This document shows positions 8,180-17,218 of a stretch of 64,000 nucleotides of DNA, one piece after another (the stretch's first letter is position 1; each line of letters begins with the position of its first letter). The notes under the pieces were generated by a model. That model was given only the letters and a program-made list of their open reading frames with translations, did no database searches and was not told the DNA's origin. The translations under genes and the position numbers were made by a program. This stretch comes from Paenibacillus sp. FSL R7-0337 (lineage in GTDB: Bacteria; Bacillota; Bacilli; Paenibacillales; Paenibacillaceae): positions 868,001 through 932,000 of the forward strand of contig NZ_CP150218.1 of the NCBI RefSeq assembly GCF_037969875.1, written 5' to 3'.

Positions 8180-10096
8180 TTAAACGGTCTTGCGGCCTGA
8201 CTTCTTAAGCACCAAGAAGCTAAGCGGCGGCAGGGTCAGCTCTATACTATTCACCTGATTATGCCACTCGGTCTTGGTGCTCTTCAGCGGCTCATTATGG
8301 AAGCCCGATCCGCCGTATTCGTTGCTCTCCGAGCTGAATAATTCCTCATATACGCCCGGACGCGGCACGCCGATACGGTAATAGCGGCGCTCCTCCGGCT
8401 GGAAGTTGATGATAATCAGCAGCGTGTCCACCGGGCGTTTGCCTCTGCGGATATAGGATACGATACTCTGCCCGTTATCGTCAGCATCAATCCACTGGTA
8501 GCCAGCCATGTCATGGTCCAGCTCCCACAGCGATTTTTCGGCAAGGTATAGCTGATTCAGCGCAGCCGTATAGGCCTGCATCCGCCGGTGGCTCTCATAA
8601 TCCAGCAGCAGCCAGTCAAGCTGCTCCTGATCCTTCCATTCAATGAATTGTCCGAACTCTCCGCCCATGAACAGCAGCTTCTTGCCCGGATGGCTGATCT
8701 GATATCCGAGAAGCTGGCGCAGACCGGCGAATTTCTGCTCATAGGACCCGGGCATTTTGTCCAGCAGCGACTTCTTGCCGTGCACTACCTCATCATGTGA
8801 CAGCGGCAACGTATAGTTCTCGGCATAAGCATAGCATATCGGGAAGGTCAACAAATTATGATGATACGGGCGTGATCCGAAATCCCGTTCTATGTAGCCC
8901 AAGGTGTCATTCATCCAACCCATATTCCATTTGTAGTTGAAGCCCAAGCCGCCTTCATGCACCGGTGAGGTTACGCCCGGCCAGGCACTGGATTCTTCCG
9001 CCATCATGAGCGCCTTCGGATAATACTGGAAAATCGTCTGGTTGAGCTGCTGAATGAACCGGATGGCTTCCAGATTCTCCAGCCCTCCATGCTCATTCGT
9101 CCGGTACTGATGGTGTTCCTTCTCGAAATCAAGCCGCAGCATACTCGTAACCGCATCCACACGCATGCCGTCAATATGATACTTCTCGAACCAGAACAAG
9201 GCATTGGAGATTAGGAACGATGAGATTTCCGGCTTGCTGAAGTCAAAGGACAAGGTGCCCCAGCCCGGCTTCTCCGCCAGCATCGGATCGGCATATTCAT
9301 ACAGCGGCGAACCGTCGAACAAGCGCAGACCATGGGCATCCTTGGCAAAATGGGCTGGGACCCAGTCCAGAATGACCCCAATGCCTGCCTGATGCAGCTG
9401 ATCGATCAGGTACATCAGATCCTGCGGCTCTCCGAAACGGCTGGTAGCGGCAAAATAACCGGTTCCCTGGTAGCCCCAGGACAGATCATAAGGATGTTCA
9501 GCCAGCGGCATGAACTCCACATGGGTATAGCTCATTTCACTCAGGTAGGGAATCAGCAGGCTGCTGATCTCCCGATAAGTATAGAGTTCGCCGTCTTCCT
9601 TTTGCCGCCAGGTGCCCAAATGCATTTCATAAATGTTCATGGGTGCCTGATACGGACCTTTACTCTTCCGCCGCCATGCGGCATCCCCCCATTTGTAGCC
9701 GTCCAGATTGGCCACAACGGATGCCGTTGCCGGACGCACTTCAGCGTGGAAGGCATAGGGGTCTGCTTTGAGGAAGCTTGTACCATCTGTTCCTGTAATC
9801 CTGTATTTGTAAAAAGTTCCCGGCTCCATTCCCGGGAAAAAACGACTCCAAAATCCTGAATCGGGTATCTTATATAACGTATCCAGATCAGATGTTCCAT
9901 CCCAGCTGTTATGATCTCCCGCCAGTCCTACATATGCCGCATGAGGAGCCCACACGGTAAAACGAACGCCGGCCTGCCCTTCTTGGACGGCAATGTGCGC
10001 GCCAAGCATCGTATAGCTGCGATAATTCGTGCCCTCATGGAACAGATAAATATCTTCAGCGGACGGGAGGTTTTCTGTTTTTGGTAAATCGGCCAA
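8180..10096 (-). CDS. glgB: 1,4-alpha-glucan branching enzyme
   Basis: Makes alpha-1,6 branches in glycogen (GH13). The N-terminal E-set/CBM48 domain (VRFTVWAPHAAYVGLAGD) precedes the catalytic barrel with PAHFAKDAHGL, the nucleophile motif DGMRVDAVTSML, the acid/base motif MMAEESSAWPG and LSHDEVVHGKKSLLDKMPG, the last being characteristic of branching enzymes. Length 638 matches the bacterial family. The start is TTG at 10096 with AAGGTGG seven nt upstream; the neighbouring ATG is out of frame. Heads the glgB-glgA pair. Confidence 0.96.
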   Translation of the reverse strand: MADLPKTENLPSAEDIYLFHEGTNYRSYTMLGAHIAVQEGQAGVRFTVWAPHAAYVGLAGDHNSWDGTSDLDTLYKIPDSGFWSRFFPGMEPGTFYKYRITGTDGTSFLKADPYAFHAEVRPATASVVANLDGYKWGDAAWRRKSKGPYQAPMNIYEMHLGTWRQKEDGELYTYREISSLLIPYLSEMSYTHVEFMPLAEHPYDLSWGYQGTGYFAATSRFGEPQDLMYLIDQLHQAGIGVILDWVPAHFAKDAHGLRLFDGSPLYEYADPMLAEKPGWGTLSFDFSKPEISSFLISNALFWFEKYHIDGMRVDAVTSMLRLDFEKEHHQYRTNEHGGLENLEAIRFIQQLNQTIFQYYPKALMMAEESSAWPGVTSPVHEGGLGFNYKWNMGWMNDTLGYIERDFGSRPYHHNLLTFPICYAYAENYTLPLSHDEVVHGKKSLLDKMPGSYEQKFAGLRQLLGYQISHPGKKLLFMGGEFGQFIEWKDQEQLDWLLLDYESHRRMQAYTAALNQLYLAEKSLWELDHDMAGYQWIDADDNGQSIVSYIRRGKRPVDTLLIIINFQPEERRYYRIGVPRPGVYEELFSSESNEYGGSGFHNEPLKSTKTEWHNQVNSIELTLPPLSFLVLKKSGRKTV

Positions 10097-10232
10097 ATCA
10101 TCACCACCTTAGGATATATGATGCACCTATTACATTACCCGAATATATAGGTTTTGAAAATGATTTTGAGAGAAGTCCGGGCAATTTCTGAATATTGAAA
10201 ATAAACATGTAATTTTTCCACAGATACAGCAA

Positions 10233-10278
10233 TATAATTCACCTATGTCGTTTCAAGCGCTTGTTCTGAGTGTATATT
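10233..10278 (+). promoter_or_regulatory. glgB/glgC divergent control region with CAAGCGCTTG palindrome
   Basis: The 216-nt gap between divergent glgB and glgC is AT-rich. Candidate plus-strand -10 elements are TATAAT (10233-10238) and TATATT (10273-10278). Between them is a perfect 10-bp palindrome CAAGCGCTTG (10254-10263) whose AAGCGCTT core matches the centre of CcpA/LacI-family operators, although the outer TG and CA of a full cre are missing. Confidence 0.4.
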
Positions 10279-10312
10279 ACAAGCATTGACAAAAAAATGG
10301 GAGGGATAACAC

Positions 10313-11533
10313 ATGAGTAAGAAAGAATGTATCGCCATGCTCCTGGCGGGCGGGGAAGGCCGCAGATTGGCCCCCTTGACTTCCAGCATGGCTAAGCCTG
10401 CAGTCCCTTTCGGCGGACAGTACCGGATTATTGATTTTCCCCTCAGCAACTGTGTGAATTCCAAGATTGATACCATCGGAGTACTGACTCAGTATGAAGC
10501 AGAATCCTTGCATCAGCATATCGGTGAAGGCGAGCCCTGGGGGCTGCATAGCCGCAGTGACCGGGGTGTAAGGCTGCTCCCTTCAGGTGTTGAAGGCAGA
10601 GACAGCTATACAGGCACCGCCGATGCTATTTATAAGAATATTGAATATATAGACAGTCAGAACCCGGAGCATGTACTTATCCTGTCGGGAGACCATATCT
10701 ACCACATGGATTACCGCAAAATGCTCGATTATCACATCGCCAAGTCTGCGAAGGCAACGATATCGGTTATGGAGGTTCCTTGGGATGAAGCGAGCCGCTT
10801 CGGCGTGATGAACGTGGATGAAGATTTCAAGATCTCCGAATTTGCCGAAAAACCACAAGCTCCGAAGAGCAACCTGGCGTCTATGGGCATCTATCTGTTC
10901 GAGTGGTCCTACTTGAAGGCTCATTTACTGCAGGATGCAACGAATATGGAGTCCGGTCATGATTTCGGTAAGGATGTTATTCCGTCCATGCTGGATGCGA
11001 GCAATGAACTGTTCGCTTACCGATTCGAAGGTTACTGGAGAGATGTTGGTACCGTTGGCAGCCTCTGGGAAGCTCATATGGATCTTCTGCAAGAGGATGG
11101 CTTCCAGCTAGATAACTCCCGCTGGCCGATGTACAGCCGGGCACAACGCACCAAGCTGGCTGCGATCAGACCCCGCACTCAATCTGCTTCAGCAAATTGC
11201 CTGATTCATGAAACCTGCCAGCTCGAAGGCAGCCCGCAGCGTTCGGTCATCTTCGGCGGTGTGGAGATCGGCAAGCAGAGCAGAATCAAGCAGAGCGTGG
11301 TAATGCCGGGTGCCCGCATTGGACGCGGTGTTCTGATTGAACACGCCATTATCGGTGAAGGTGCTGTGATCAAGGATGGCGCTGTAATCAAAGGCAGTGC
11401 AGACAACATCGTGGTTGTCGGCCCGCATGAGATTGTAGCTGCTAAGCCGCTGGTACGTACTCAGCCTGCCCGTCTGCTTCAGGAGGTCTATGAGAAGGCC
11501 GGCCGTTTGCGTGCGGAAGGAATGCCTTCATAA
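10313..11533 (+). CDS. glgC: Glucose-1-phosphate adenylyltransferase
   Basis: Makes ADP-glucose, the committed step of bacterial glycogen synthesis. N-terminal nucleotidyltransferase domain with [27 protein letters not shown] and [15 protein letters not shown]-terminal left-handed beta-helix with hexapeptide repeats ([20 protein letters not shown]). Length 406 is usual for GlgC. GGGAGGGA lies 8 nt before the ATG. It stands alone, divergent from glgB-glgA, and ends at a strong hairpin shared with the convergent histidine kinase gene. The regulatory partner GlgD of Bacillus is not next to it. Confidence 0.95.
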   Translation: MSKKECIAMLLAGGEGRRLAPLTSSMAKPAVPFGGQYRIIDFPLSNCVNSKIDTIGVLTQYEAESLHQHIGEGEPWGLHSRSDRGVRLLPSGVEGRDSYTGTADAIYKNIEYIDSQNPEHVLILSGDHIYHMDYRKMLDYHIAKSAKATISVMEVPWDEASRFGVMNVDEDFKISEFAEKPQAPKSNLASMGIYLFEWSYLKAHLLQDATNMESGHDFGKDVIPSMLDASNELFAYRFEGYWRDVGTVGSLWEAHMDLLQEDGFQLDNSRWPMYSRAQRTKLAAIRPRTQSASANCLIHETCQLEGSPQRSVIFGGVEIGKQSRIKQSVVMPGARIGRGVLIEHAIIGEGAVIKDGAVIKGSADNIVVVGPHEIVAAKPLVRTQPARLLQEVYEKAGRLRAEGMPS

Positions 11534-11561
11534 ACAAAAATTCAGCCCTAAGGGCTGCTAC

Positions 11562-11616
11562 ATACAAAGGGATACAGCTCCGGTCCGCCCGGACGATAGC
11601 TGTATCCCTTTTGTAT
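11562..11616. terminator. Bidirectional terminator between glgC and histidine kinase gene
   Basis: Very long hairpin: arms 11562-11579 and 11598-11616 pair with a single bulged base, and the loop contains a further CCGG-rich stem. A- and T-rich flanks on both sides suit both converging genes. Confidence 0.8.
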
Positions 11617-11620
11617 CTTG

Positions 11621-13054
11621 CTATGAAGTTAACTGTGGGTTGCCGGGTCGGGTATTCCCTTGCTGGCTGTCATCCAGCGGCAGAATGACGGTAACCTGAG
11701 TACCCTTGCCCAGCTCGCTGTCCATTTCCAGCTTACCGTTATGAAGCTCCACGATCTGCTGGGAGATCGCTAGCCCGAGGCCCGTTCCCCCGTTAAGGGC
11801 ATCGACCTGGAAGAAGCGGTCCCGCACTCTGGACAGATGCGCTTCACTGATTCCAATACCACTGTCACGAACAGTAACAGCCATCTCAATACCGGATAAA
11901 CGCTCCGCCGACAGCACAATACTGGAATCCTCCGGCGAGAACTTCACCGCATTATCCACCAGATTGAGGAAGACCTGCTTGAGGCGGTTGGCATCCCCCT
12001 TGATGAAGATCGTCTCCTCGCATTCCAGCAGCAGATGAATCCGTTTCTTCTCGGCCTTCGCCCAGATATTGAGCAGCGTCTCCTGCAGCAGAACCTTAAT
12101 ATCCACCTGCCCCATCGACAGCTTCATTTCATTCTGCTGAAGCTTCGAGAAGTCGAGGATTTCTTCCACCAGCCCAATCAGCCTGTCACTCTCTCTGGAG
12201 ATAATTCCGACCCCAAGCTTAGTCTCTTCAGGGTCATAACCCCCGGAGACCAGCGTCTCGCTCCAACCCTTGATGCTGGTCAGCGGAGTACGCAGCTCAT
12301 GAGAGATTGAGGAGATGAAATCATCCTTGATCTGATTGCTGCGGACAATCTCGTCCGCCATATAGTTGAGCGTTGAAGCGAGTCCGCCGATCTCGTACCG
12401 GTAATCGCCTTTGATCCGGGTCGTGAACTTGCCCTTCGCCATCTGCGCCGATACGGCCGTAATATTATTCAGCGGTCGCACAATCGAATTGGCGAGCCCG
12501 AAGCTCAGCAACAGCACGATGGTGAGGACTGCCACCCCGATGCCCAGGGAGAGCAAGGTCAGATTAAGCAGATCTTTATTAATACCTTCCATCGAGGACA
12601 GATACCGCAGGACATAAGAATCATGAGTGTTGATCCGCACCATCTTGGATACGGCCATGACACTTTCATTCGTGCCGGCCTGCCGCCCCACCCAGCGTCC
12701 TATACTACCGCCCACCGCCTCTGGGACATCACTGGTGGTGATGGTCCGGTCCGGCTGAAACCCGGTCGAGCTGGTGATAATATCTCCTTTAAGAGTCAGG
12801 ACCTCAAGCTCTGTATTTTCCAGATTGAACAATTCGAGTAAACCCTGCAACTGGTTCGCCGATGTGCCGTTTAAGTTACCATATTTAACCATACTTTCAG
12901 CTGCACTAATCTGTGTAGTGATCTTGGTGTAGATGCTGTCGTAATAATAAGTGCGGATCGCCAGCAGAAAGGTTGTCTCAACCAGGAGAAGCGCTACAAA
13001 GACTACAAGAATATAGTGCAGTACGATCTGTCTGCGCATCCCCTTCTTGATCAT
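11621..13054 (-). CDS. Membrane sensor histidine kinase
   Basis: Two-component sensor of about 477 residues. A first membrane span (roughly residues 12-34) is followed by a ~130-residue extracellular sensor region, a second span (about 165-190), a HAMP linker (NSIVRPLNNITAVSAQMAKG), the HisKA phospho-acceptor motif SHELRTPLTSIKGWSETL, and HATPase_c with N-box NLVDNAVKFS, G1 DSGIGI and G2 GGTGLGLAIS. Start at 13054 overlaps the regulator stop as ATGA and has GGAAAGG upstream; an earlier in-frame ATG at 13072 is less likely. Third gene after the lipoprotein and the regulator; the extracellular domain is a plausible contact for that lipoprotein. Confidence 0.94.
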   Translation of the reverse strand: MIKKGMRRQIVLHYILVVFVALLLVETTFLLAIRTYYYDSIYTKITTQISAAESMVKYGNLNGTSANQLQGLLELFNLENTELEVLTLKGDIITSSTGFQPDRTITTSDVPEAVGGSIGRWVGRQAGTNESVMAVSKMVRINTHDSYVLRYLSSMEGINKDLLNLTLLSLGIGVAVLTIVLLLSFGLANSIVRPLNNITAVSAQMAKGKFTTRIKGDYRYEIGGLASTLNYMADEIVRSNQIKDDFISSISHELRTPLTSIKGWSETLVSGGYDPEETKLGVGIISRESDRLIGLVEEILDFSKLQQNEMKLSMGQVDIKVLLQETLLNIWAKAEKKRIHLLLECEETIFIKGDANRLKQVFLNLVDNAVKFSPEDSSIVLSAERLSGIEMAVTVRDSGIGISEAHLSRVRDRFFQVDALNGGTGLGLAISQQIVELHNGKLEMDSELGKGTQVTVILPLDDSQQGNTRPGNPQLTS

Positions 13055-13749
13055 TGTACCTGGCCTTTCCATTTATAGCCGTGTCCCCACACTGTCTGCA
13101 GATATTCAGGCTCCGATGGATTATTCTCGATTTTTTGGCGCAAGCGACGGATATTGACGTCAACGATCTTAGGGTCGCCCATATATTCCTTGCCCCAGAC
13201 ATGATCGAGCAGGGAATCACGGCTGAGCGGCGTATTCTCCTTCTCCAGGAAGAATTGCACCAGTGAGAACTCTGTTGGGGTAAGCTCAATGGCTTCCCCG
13301 CTCCGCTTGAACTGCTTCGAGATCAGATCCAGGGTGAACGGACCCGACTGGAACGATACCTTGGCTGACTGCTCGCGGTGAACATTGACCCGGCGCAGCA
13401 GCGACTGGATACGGGCGATCAGCTCAGTGGGACTGAACGGCTTGCTGACATGGTCATCTGCTCCCACCGACAGCGCATAGACTTTATCCTGCTCCTGTAC
13501 TTTGGCCGTCAAGAAAATAATCCCCAGCCGTTCATTGGTCTCCCGGATACGTCTGCATACCTCAAAGCCGTCGATACCAGGTACCATTACATCCAAGAGG
13601 GCGATATCAATGTCATGGATAGTAGTCAGCTTATGCAGCGCCTCATGGCCATCCGCCGCCTCAAGCACCTCAAAACCGTTGCGCTTCAGATTAATCACAA
13701 TAAAACTGCGGATGGACTCTTCATCCTCCAGAATTAATACTTTACTCAT
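13051..13749 (-). CDS. OmpR/PhoB-family response regulator
   Basis: DNA-binding regulator of 232 residues and partner of the kinase encoded next. The receiver domain has the acidic pair in LILEDEE, phospho-acceptor D53 in LLDVMVPG, a switch Thr in IIFLTAK and Lys in VSKPFSP; the C-terminal winged helix shows ELTPTEFSLVQFFLEKE and DPKIVDVNIRRLRQKIE. The ATG at 13749 lies 8 nt inside the lipoprotein gene's end and is preceded by GGAAGGG, so it is preferred to an in-frame codon at 13788. Overlaps on both sides point to coupled translation of lipoprotein, regulator and kinase. Confidence 0.95.
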   Translation of the reverse strand: MSKVLILEDEESIRSFIVINLKRNGFEVLEAADGHEALHKLTTIHDIDIALLDVMVPGIDGFEVCRRIRETNERLGIIFLTAKVQEQDKVYALSVGADDHVSKPFSPTELIARIQSLLRRVNVHREQSAKVSFQSGPFTLDLISKQFKRSGEAIELTPTEFSLVQFFLEKENTPLSRDSLLDHVWGKEYMGDPKIVDVNIRRLRQKIENNPSEPEYLQTVWGHGYKWKGQVQ

Positions 13750-15049
13750 TGATTCCCTTCCTTTCAATAGTGGATTGGATTCGCCCATCCCCTCCTCCGA
13801 TTGTATTCTGTTCCAGTCCTCCCCGGTACCCGATCATTTTATCCAGATCGCGTCCGAGCAGCTTCCAGCCGTTGTTCTTCACATTGTCCCATTCCGCAGG
13901 CGAGAAGAATGTTACTTCGGCGACCGTCTCTCCGGTATCCGTCATTATGAATTTGAGCGATTTGTTCTGAACCGACTTCGTGTCCACGGTCACACGCTCC
14001 TGCCATTCGGGGGCAAAATTGATGGTGAACCGGTCCAGCGGATCATTATAGAGCTGGGTACTGAAGGTCAGGCCGTCTTTCCCGTCCCATTTGTAATAAG
14101 AATTGAAATACGGAATGGTCTCCGGGTCGAAATACTCCCAGCCCTTGGGGGGAACCAGCATGCCAATCTCAATAATTCCGTCCGAATCAATATCCTCACT
14201 GACAATTTTGCGGTCCTTGAAGGTTAGGTCATTCCCTGGAATAGCGACACGCAGCTTGTTATTTTCCATTACAACCACTGTTGTATACGCTGAGTGAGAA
14301 TCCACGGCTGAATCCAGTACAATCCCTTCTTTGTTCGCAGCAACTTTTCCTGAGACAATATTGTAATAGCTATTGAAATAAGGGTCTAGGTCGTCCAATT
14401 GATCCAGCACCTTGAAGCTGTCATTGTACTGGTAGGTTGTTATTGTAGCGAATTCATTGCGCTTGAAGTATACCACGGTAATATCCGCAATCCCGTCTTC
14501 ATTCAGATCATCGATGATATATTTAGTATATGGCTTGGTTAGAATCTCTTCCAGCACTCCCCCGGAATAACTGTAGACAACCATACCTTTCACACCCTTA
14601 TCTTCGGTGCGGGAATACCCGGCAATAATGTTGAGCTTACCGTCACCAGTAACATCCTGAAGATCTACAGAATCCAGAATGTTGCCAACACCATCGAACG
14701 TAAGCTTCTTGACCCAGGCATCCCCCTGCTTCTCCAGAATCATCCCGTGATTAACTACAGCTTCATTCTTCGTCTGGTAGAACACAAGCGTCTCCATCAC
14801 GCCATCCCGGTCCAGGTCCTCCGTAAAAATAGAGCTGTTATCATCATTGGCCGGACGGGTCAAGGTACCATCCAGCGCCTTCAAGGAAGAGTTAATCGCT
14901 GCCATCAGCGAAGCCTTGTCCGCAGGCAGCTGGGGCACCCTCATCTGGGATACAGGATCGCTGATGAAGGTGCAGCCGGGCAGGGCAAACAGCGACAGGG
15001 CGGCTGCGGCAAGTCCTCCCAGGACACGCATACGCATATTCAACTTCAT
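13742..15049 (-). CDS. Lipoprotein with VCBS/FG-GAP-like calcium-loop repeats
   Basis: Exported lipoprotein of 435 residues: basic start, hydrophobic segment and lipobox ALPGC with lipidated Cys26. At about residues 78-87, 131-140, 180-190 and 286-295 there are D-x-D-x-D-G-type loops (DLDRDGVMET, DVTGDGKLNI, DLNEDGIADI, DIDSDGIIEI), each followed by a beta-strand, the pattern of FG-GAP/VCBS beta-propeller blades with calcium sites. A C-terminal region (~310-430) lacks them. Its stop overlaps the regulator start by 8 nt. No function is known to me; a surface sensor or binding protein feeding the two-component system is inference. Confidence 0.8.
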   Translation of the reverse strand: MKLNMRMRVLGGLAAAALSLFALPGCTFISDPVSQMRVPQLPADKASLMAAINSSLKALDGTLTRPANDDNSSIFTEDLDRDGVMETLVFYQTKNEAVVNHGMILEKQGDAWVKKLTFDGVGNILDSVDLQDVTGDGKLNIIAGYSRTEDKGVKGMVVYSYSGGVLEEILTKPYTKYIIDDLNEDGIADITVVYFKRNEFATITTYQYNDSFKVLDQLDDLDPYFNSYYNIVSGKVAANKEGIVLDSAVDSHSAYTTVVVMENNKLRVAIPGNDLTFKDRKIVSEDIDSDGIIEIGMLVPPKGWEYFDPETIPYFNSYYKWDGKDGLTFSTQLYNDPLDRFTINFAPEWQERVTVDTKSVQNKSLKFIMTDTGETVAEVTFFSPAEWDNVKNNGWKLLGRDLDKMIGYRGGLEQNTIGGGDGRIQSTIERKGINE

Positions 15050-15082
15050 TTACGCTCTCCTTACTGAACGCCTTGTCTTACT

Positions 15083-15808
15083 TCACAGGTGCAGCCGCTC
15101 CTGTGAGGTCAGCCGGCGTCCTTTGACATCATGCTTGATTCTTCCGTCCTCCAGCACCCACAGACGGCTGGCGTAACGCTCGGCCAGCTCAATCGGCAGC
15201 ACCGTAAGCACGGTAAGTCCTGTCTCCTTGCACAGATTGCGGAGGGTCTCCAGCACATTATCCGCAGTCTTGGGGTCAAGGCCCGTCACCGGCTCATCCG
15301 CCAGGACGACCTTGGCGCCATGGACCAATGCCCGGGCAATGGCTACACGCTGACGTTCACCGCCGCTGAGCTGGCCGGACTTCAGCTTGGCCTTGTCCAG
15401 CAATCCAAGCAGATCAAGCTGGTCCATCGCCCCCATATAATCATCTGAGCGGACCATGCCTGTAGCCATCCGCCACAGTGGCGTCTGGGAGGCCTGTCCA
15501 ATCAGCACATTCTTGAGTGCAGTGCGGTTCGGATTCAGCTCCGCATTCTGCTCCAGATAGGCCCATTCCCGGCGGATTTTACGTTTGCCGGCGAAGGGGC
15601 TCTTCATAATATCCTGCCCATCTACCCTGAAATTCCCTCTGTCCCACTTCTCACGCAGGGCAAGGCAGCGCAGCAGTGTTGATTTCCCGCTGCCGCTGGC
15701 TCCCAACAGCGCTACAAATTCTCCCGGTTCTAACTGAAATCCGATATCCTGAAGCACCGGTGTTTTATCTTCCCCGACCGCTTTGGCCAAATGTTCAACT
15801 GTAATCAT
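15083..15808 (-). CDS. ABC transporter ATP-binding protein, PhnC-like, without adjacent permease
   Basis: An ATPase subunit of 241 residues. Walker A GASGSGKSTLL is near residue 36, the signature LSGGERQRVAIARAL near 147 and Walker B LADEPVTGLDPK follows. The family look is that of PhnC phosphonate importers, but there is no permease or binding-protein gene next to it, and the expected H-loop position reads VLPIELAE rather than VTHxxxxA, so the switch histidine appears to be missing. It precedes the lipoprotein gene by 33 nt on the same strand and follows the MFS gene by 89 nt. The substrate is unknown. Confidence 0.82.
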   Translation of the reverse strand: MITVEHLAKAVGEDKTPVLQDIGFQLEPGEFVALLGASGSGKSTLLRCLALREKWDRGNFRVDGQDIMKSPFAGKRKIRREWAYLEQNAELNPNRTALKNVLIGQASQTPLWRMATGMVRSDDYMGAMDQLDLLGLLDKAKLKSGQLSGGERQRVAIARALVHGAKVVLADEPVTGLDPKTADNVLETLRNLCKETGLTVLTVLPIELAERYASRLWVLEDGRIKHDVKGRRLTSQERLHL

Positions 15809-15897
15809 AGGTCAGCCTCTCCTGTCTTCGACTCTACTCTATAGTGTACTCTGAAAGCGGGATCAAATTCCATGCGAGCATTCGTTCTTATTCTACC

Positions 15898-17076
15898 TTA
15901 TATCATCTTCCGTGGCGAGAACAATAACCCTGCCAGCCCAAATACAATGTACAGACCGCCCATCACGGCAAACACACTGCCTCCCCAGCCGAATTGCAGC
16001 AGCAGCCCGCCGATGCCCGGCCCCGCTATACTTCCCAGACTATAATGGAAGGAAGCGACTACATTGGCAGCGGGAAGAAGCTTACGCGGCAAAATATCGG
16101 CGGCATAGCTTAATCCTAGTGAGAAAAAGGAGCCGACAAGTCCCCCGGCCACCATCAGCACCAGCAGGGTGAGCAGGAAATGGTCGCCGGTAAGCGGAAG
16201 CAGTGTGAAGGCCAGGCCTCCTCCTGTCCCCGCAGCAATCAGGATGGCCTTGCGGCCAAAGCGGTCGCTCCATATGCCGAGCGGCAGCTGGAGCACCAGG
16301 CCTCCGATGCCTGCAAAAGGCAGCAAAGCAGCAATCTGGTCTGCACTGAACCCGGTGCGCAGCCCGTATACCGGGAAGCTGCTGTTCAGGCTGGCTTCCA
16401 TATAGCCGTATAGCAGCGCTGGAATCAGCGCATACCAAGCAAGCCGGTAGCTCCGGCCGAACCTGCTAGCCTGGCCTTCGTTATGATCCATAGCTTCCGG
16501 CCGCGAGTCAGGCAGCTTGAAGCCGACAATCAGCAGGACGATTACGAACAGCAGAGCTGTAATCAGGAACGGTGCGGGCTGCCCGAACCGCAGCAGGCTG
16601 ATGCCAAGTGGACCGAGGCTAAAGCCCAGACCATAGGACATCCCGTAGAGTGACAGGTTCCGTCCACGGTGCTCCGCTGGTGTCATGAGCAGCACCCATA
16701 GCTGCGCAGCGTAATTAACCGCCGAATCGCCGATCCCGACAAGCACGCGGAGCACGAACCAGACCTTCACGCCGGTAAGGAGCGGGAACAGCAGCAGTGA
16801 TACCAGAACCAGCGCGAGACCGGCGGCGATCAGCTTCTTGAAGCCGATGGCACCAAGCACCCGTTCCGCAATCAGAGTCATGGCAAATGAGCCTACATAC
16901 AAGGCAGCCGCGTTAAGTCCGTTCAACGAGGACGATACGCCTTCCTGCTCAAGCAGAATGGATAAGACCGGCAGCAGCATCCCCTGGCTAAGCCCTGCCA
17001 GAATAATCACGGCAATCAAAATCGAATAATTCATTCTACCGCTCTGTCCAAGCGGCATCGGTGTAGAATCTGACAC
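15898..17076 (-). CDS. MFS transporter
   Basis: Major facilitator of 392 residues with about 12 hydrophobic spans. The loop motif between spans 2 and 3 is poorly conserved, but the domain-repeat motif GIWSDRFGRKAILI is clear between spans 8 and 9. The start is GTG at 17076 with AGGAGG eight nt upstream. Divergently transcribed from the ArsR-type regulator with overlapping promoters, the usual arrangement for a regulator controlling an efflux pump. Substrate unknown; drug or metabolite export is the likely class. Confidence 0.88.
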   Translation of the reverse strand: MSDSTPMPLGQSGRMNYSILIAVIILAGLSQGMLLPVLSILLEQEGVSSSLNGLNAAALYVGSFAMTLIAERVLGAIGFKKLIAAGLALVLVSLLLFPLLTGVKVWFVLRVLVGIGDSAVNYAAQLWVLLMTPAEHRGRNLSLYGMSYGLGFSLGPLGISLLRFGQPAPFLITALLFVIVLLIVGFKLPDSRPEAMDHNEGQASRFGRSYRLAWYALIPALLYGYMEASLNSSFPVYGLRTGFSADQIAALLPFAGIGGLVLQLPLGIWSDRFGRKAILIAAGTGGGLAFTLLPLTGDHFLLTLLVLMVAGGLVGSFFSLGLSYAADILPRKLLPAANVVASFHYSLGSIAGPGIGGLLLQFGWGGSVFAVMGGLYIVFGLAGLLFSPRKMI

Positions 17077-17141
17077 AAGTAAATCCTCCTATGTAATTCA
17101 TTGATGTGCGGAATCTGATGTCCATACGGCAAACACCGAAC

Positions 17142-17178
17142 ATTATAGTAGACAACCCTCTTCAAAACAAGAGATAAT
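17142..17178. promoter_or_regulatory. Overlapping divergent promoters, MFS gene and ArsR-type regulator
   Basis: Minus: -35 TTGTTT (17170-17165), 17-nt spacer, -10 TATAAT (17147-17142). Plus: -35 TAGACA (17149-17154), 18-nt spacer, -10 GATAAT (17173-17178). The two promoters occupy the same DNA, so one bound regulator could control both. Confidence 0.45.
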
Positions 17179-17218
17179 ATATAGAAGTGTCTGATTTTCT
17201 GGAGGTGACCCGGCTTAA

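Noticed and set aside
10286..10291. TTGACA as a -35 element for glgC
   Set aside because: It lies 21 nt from the ATG, leaving no room for a -10 and transcript start.
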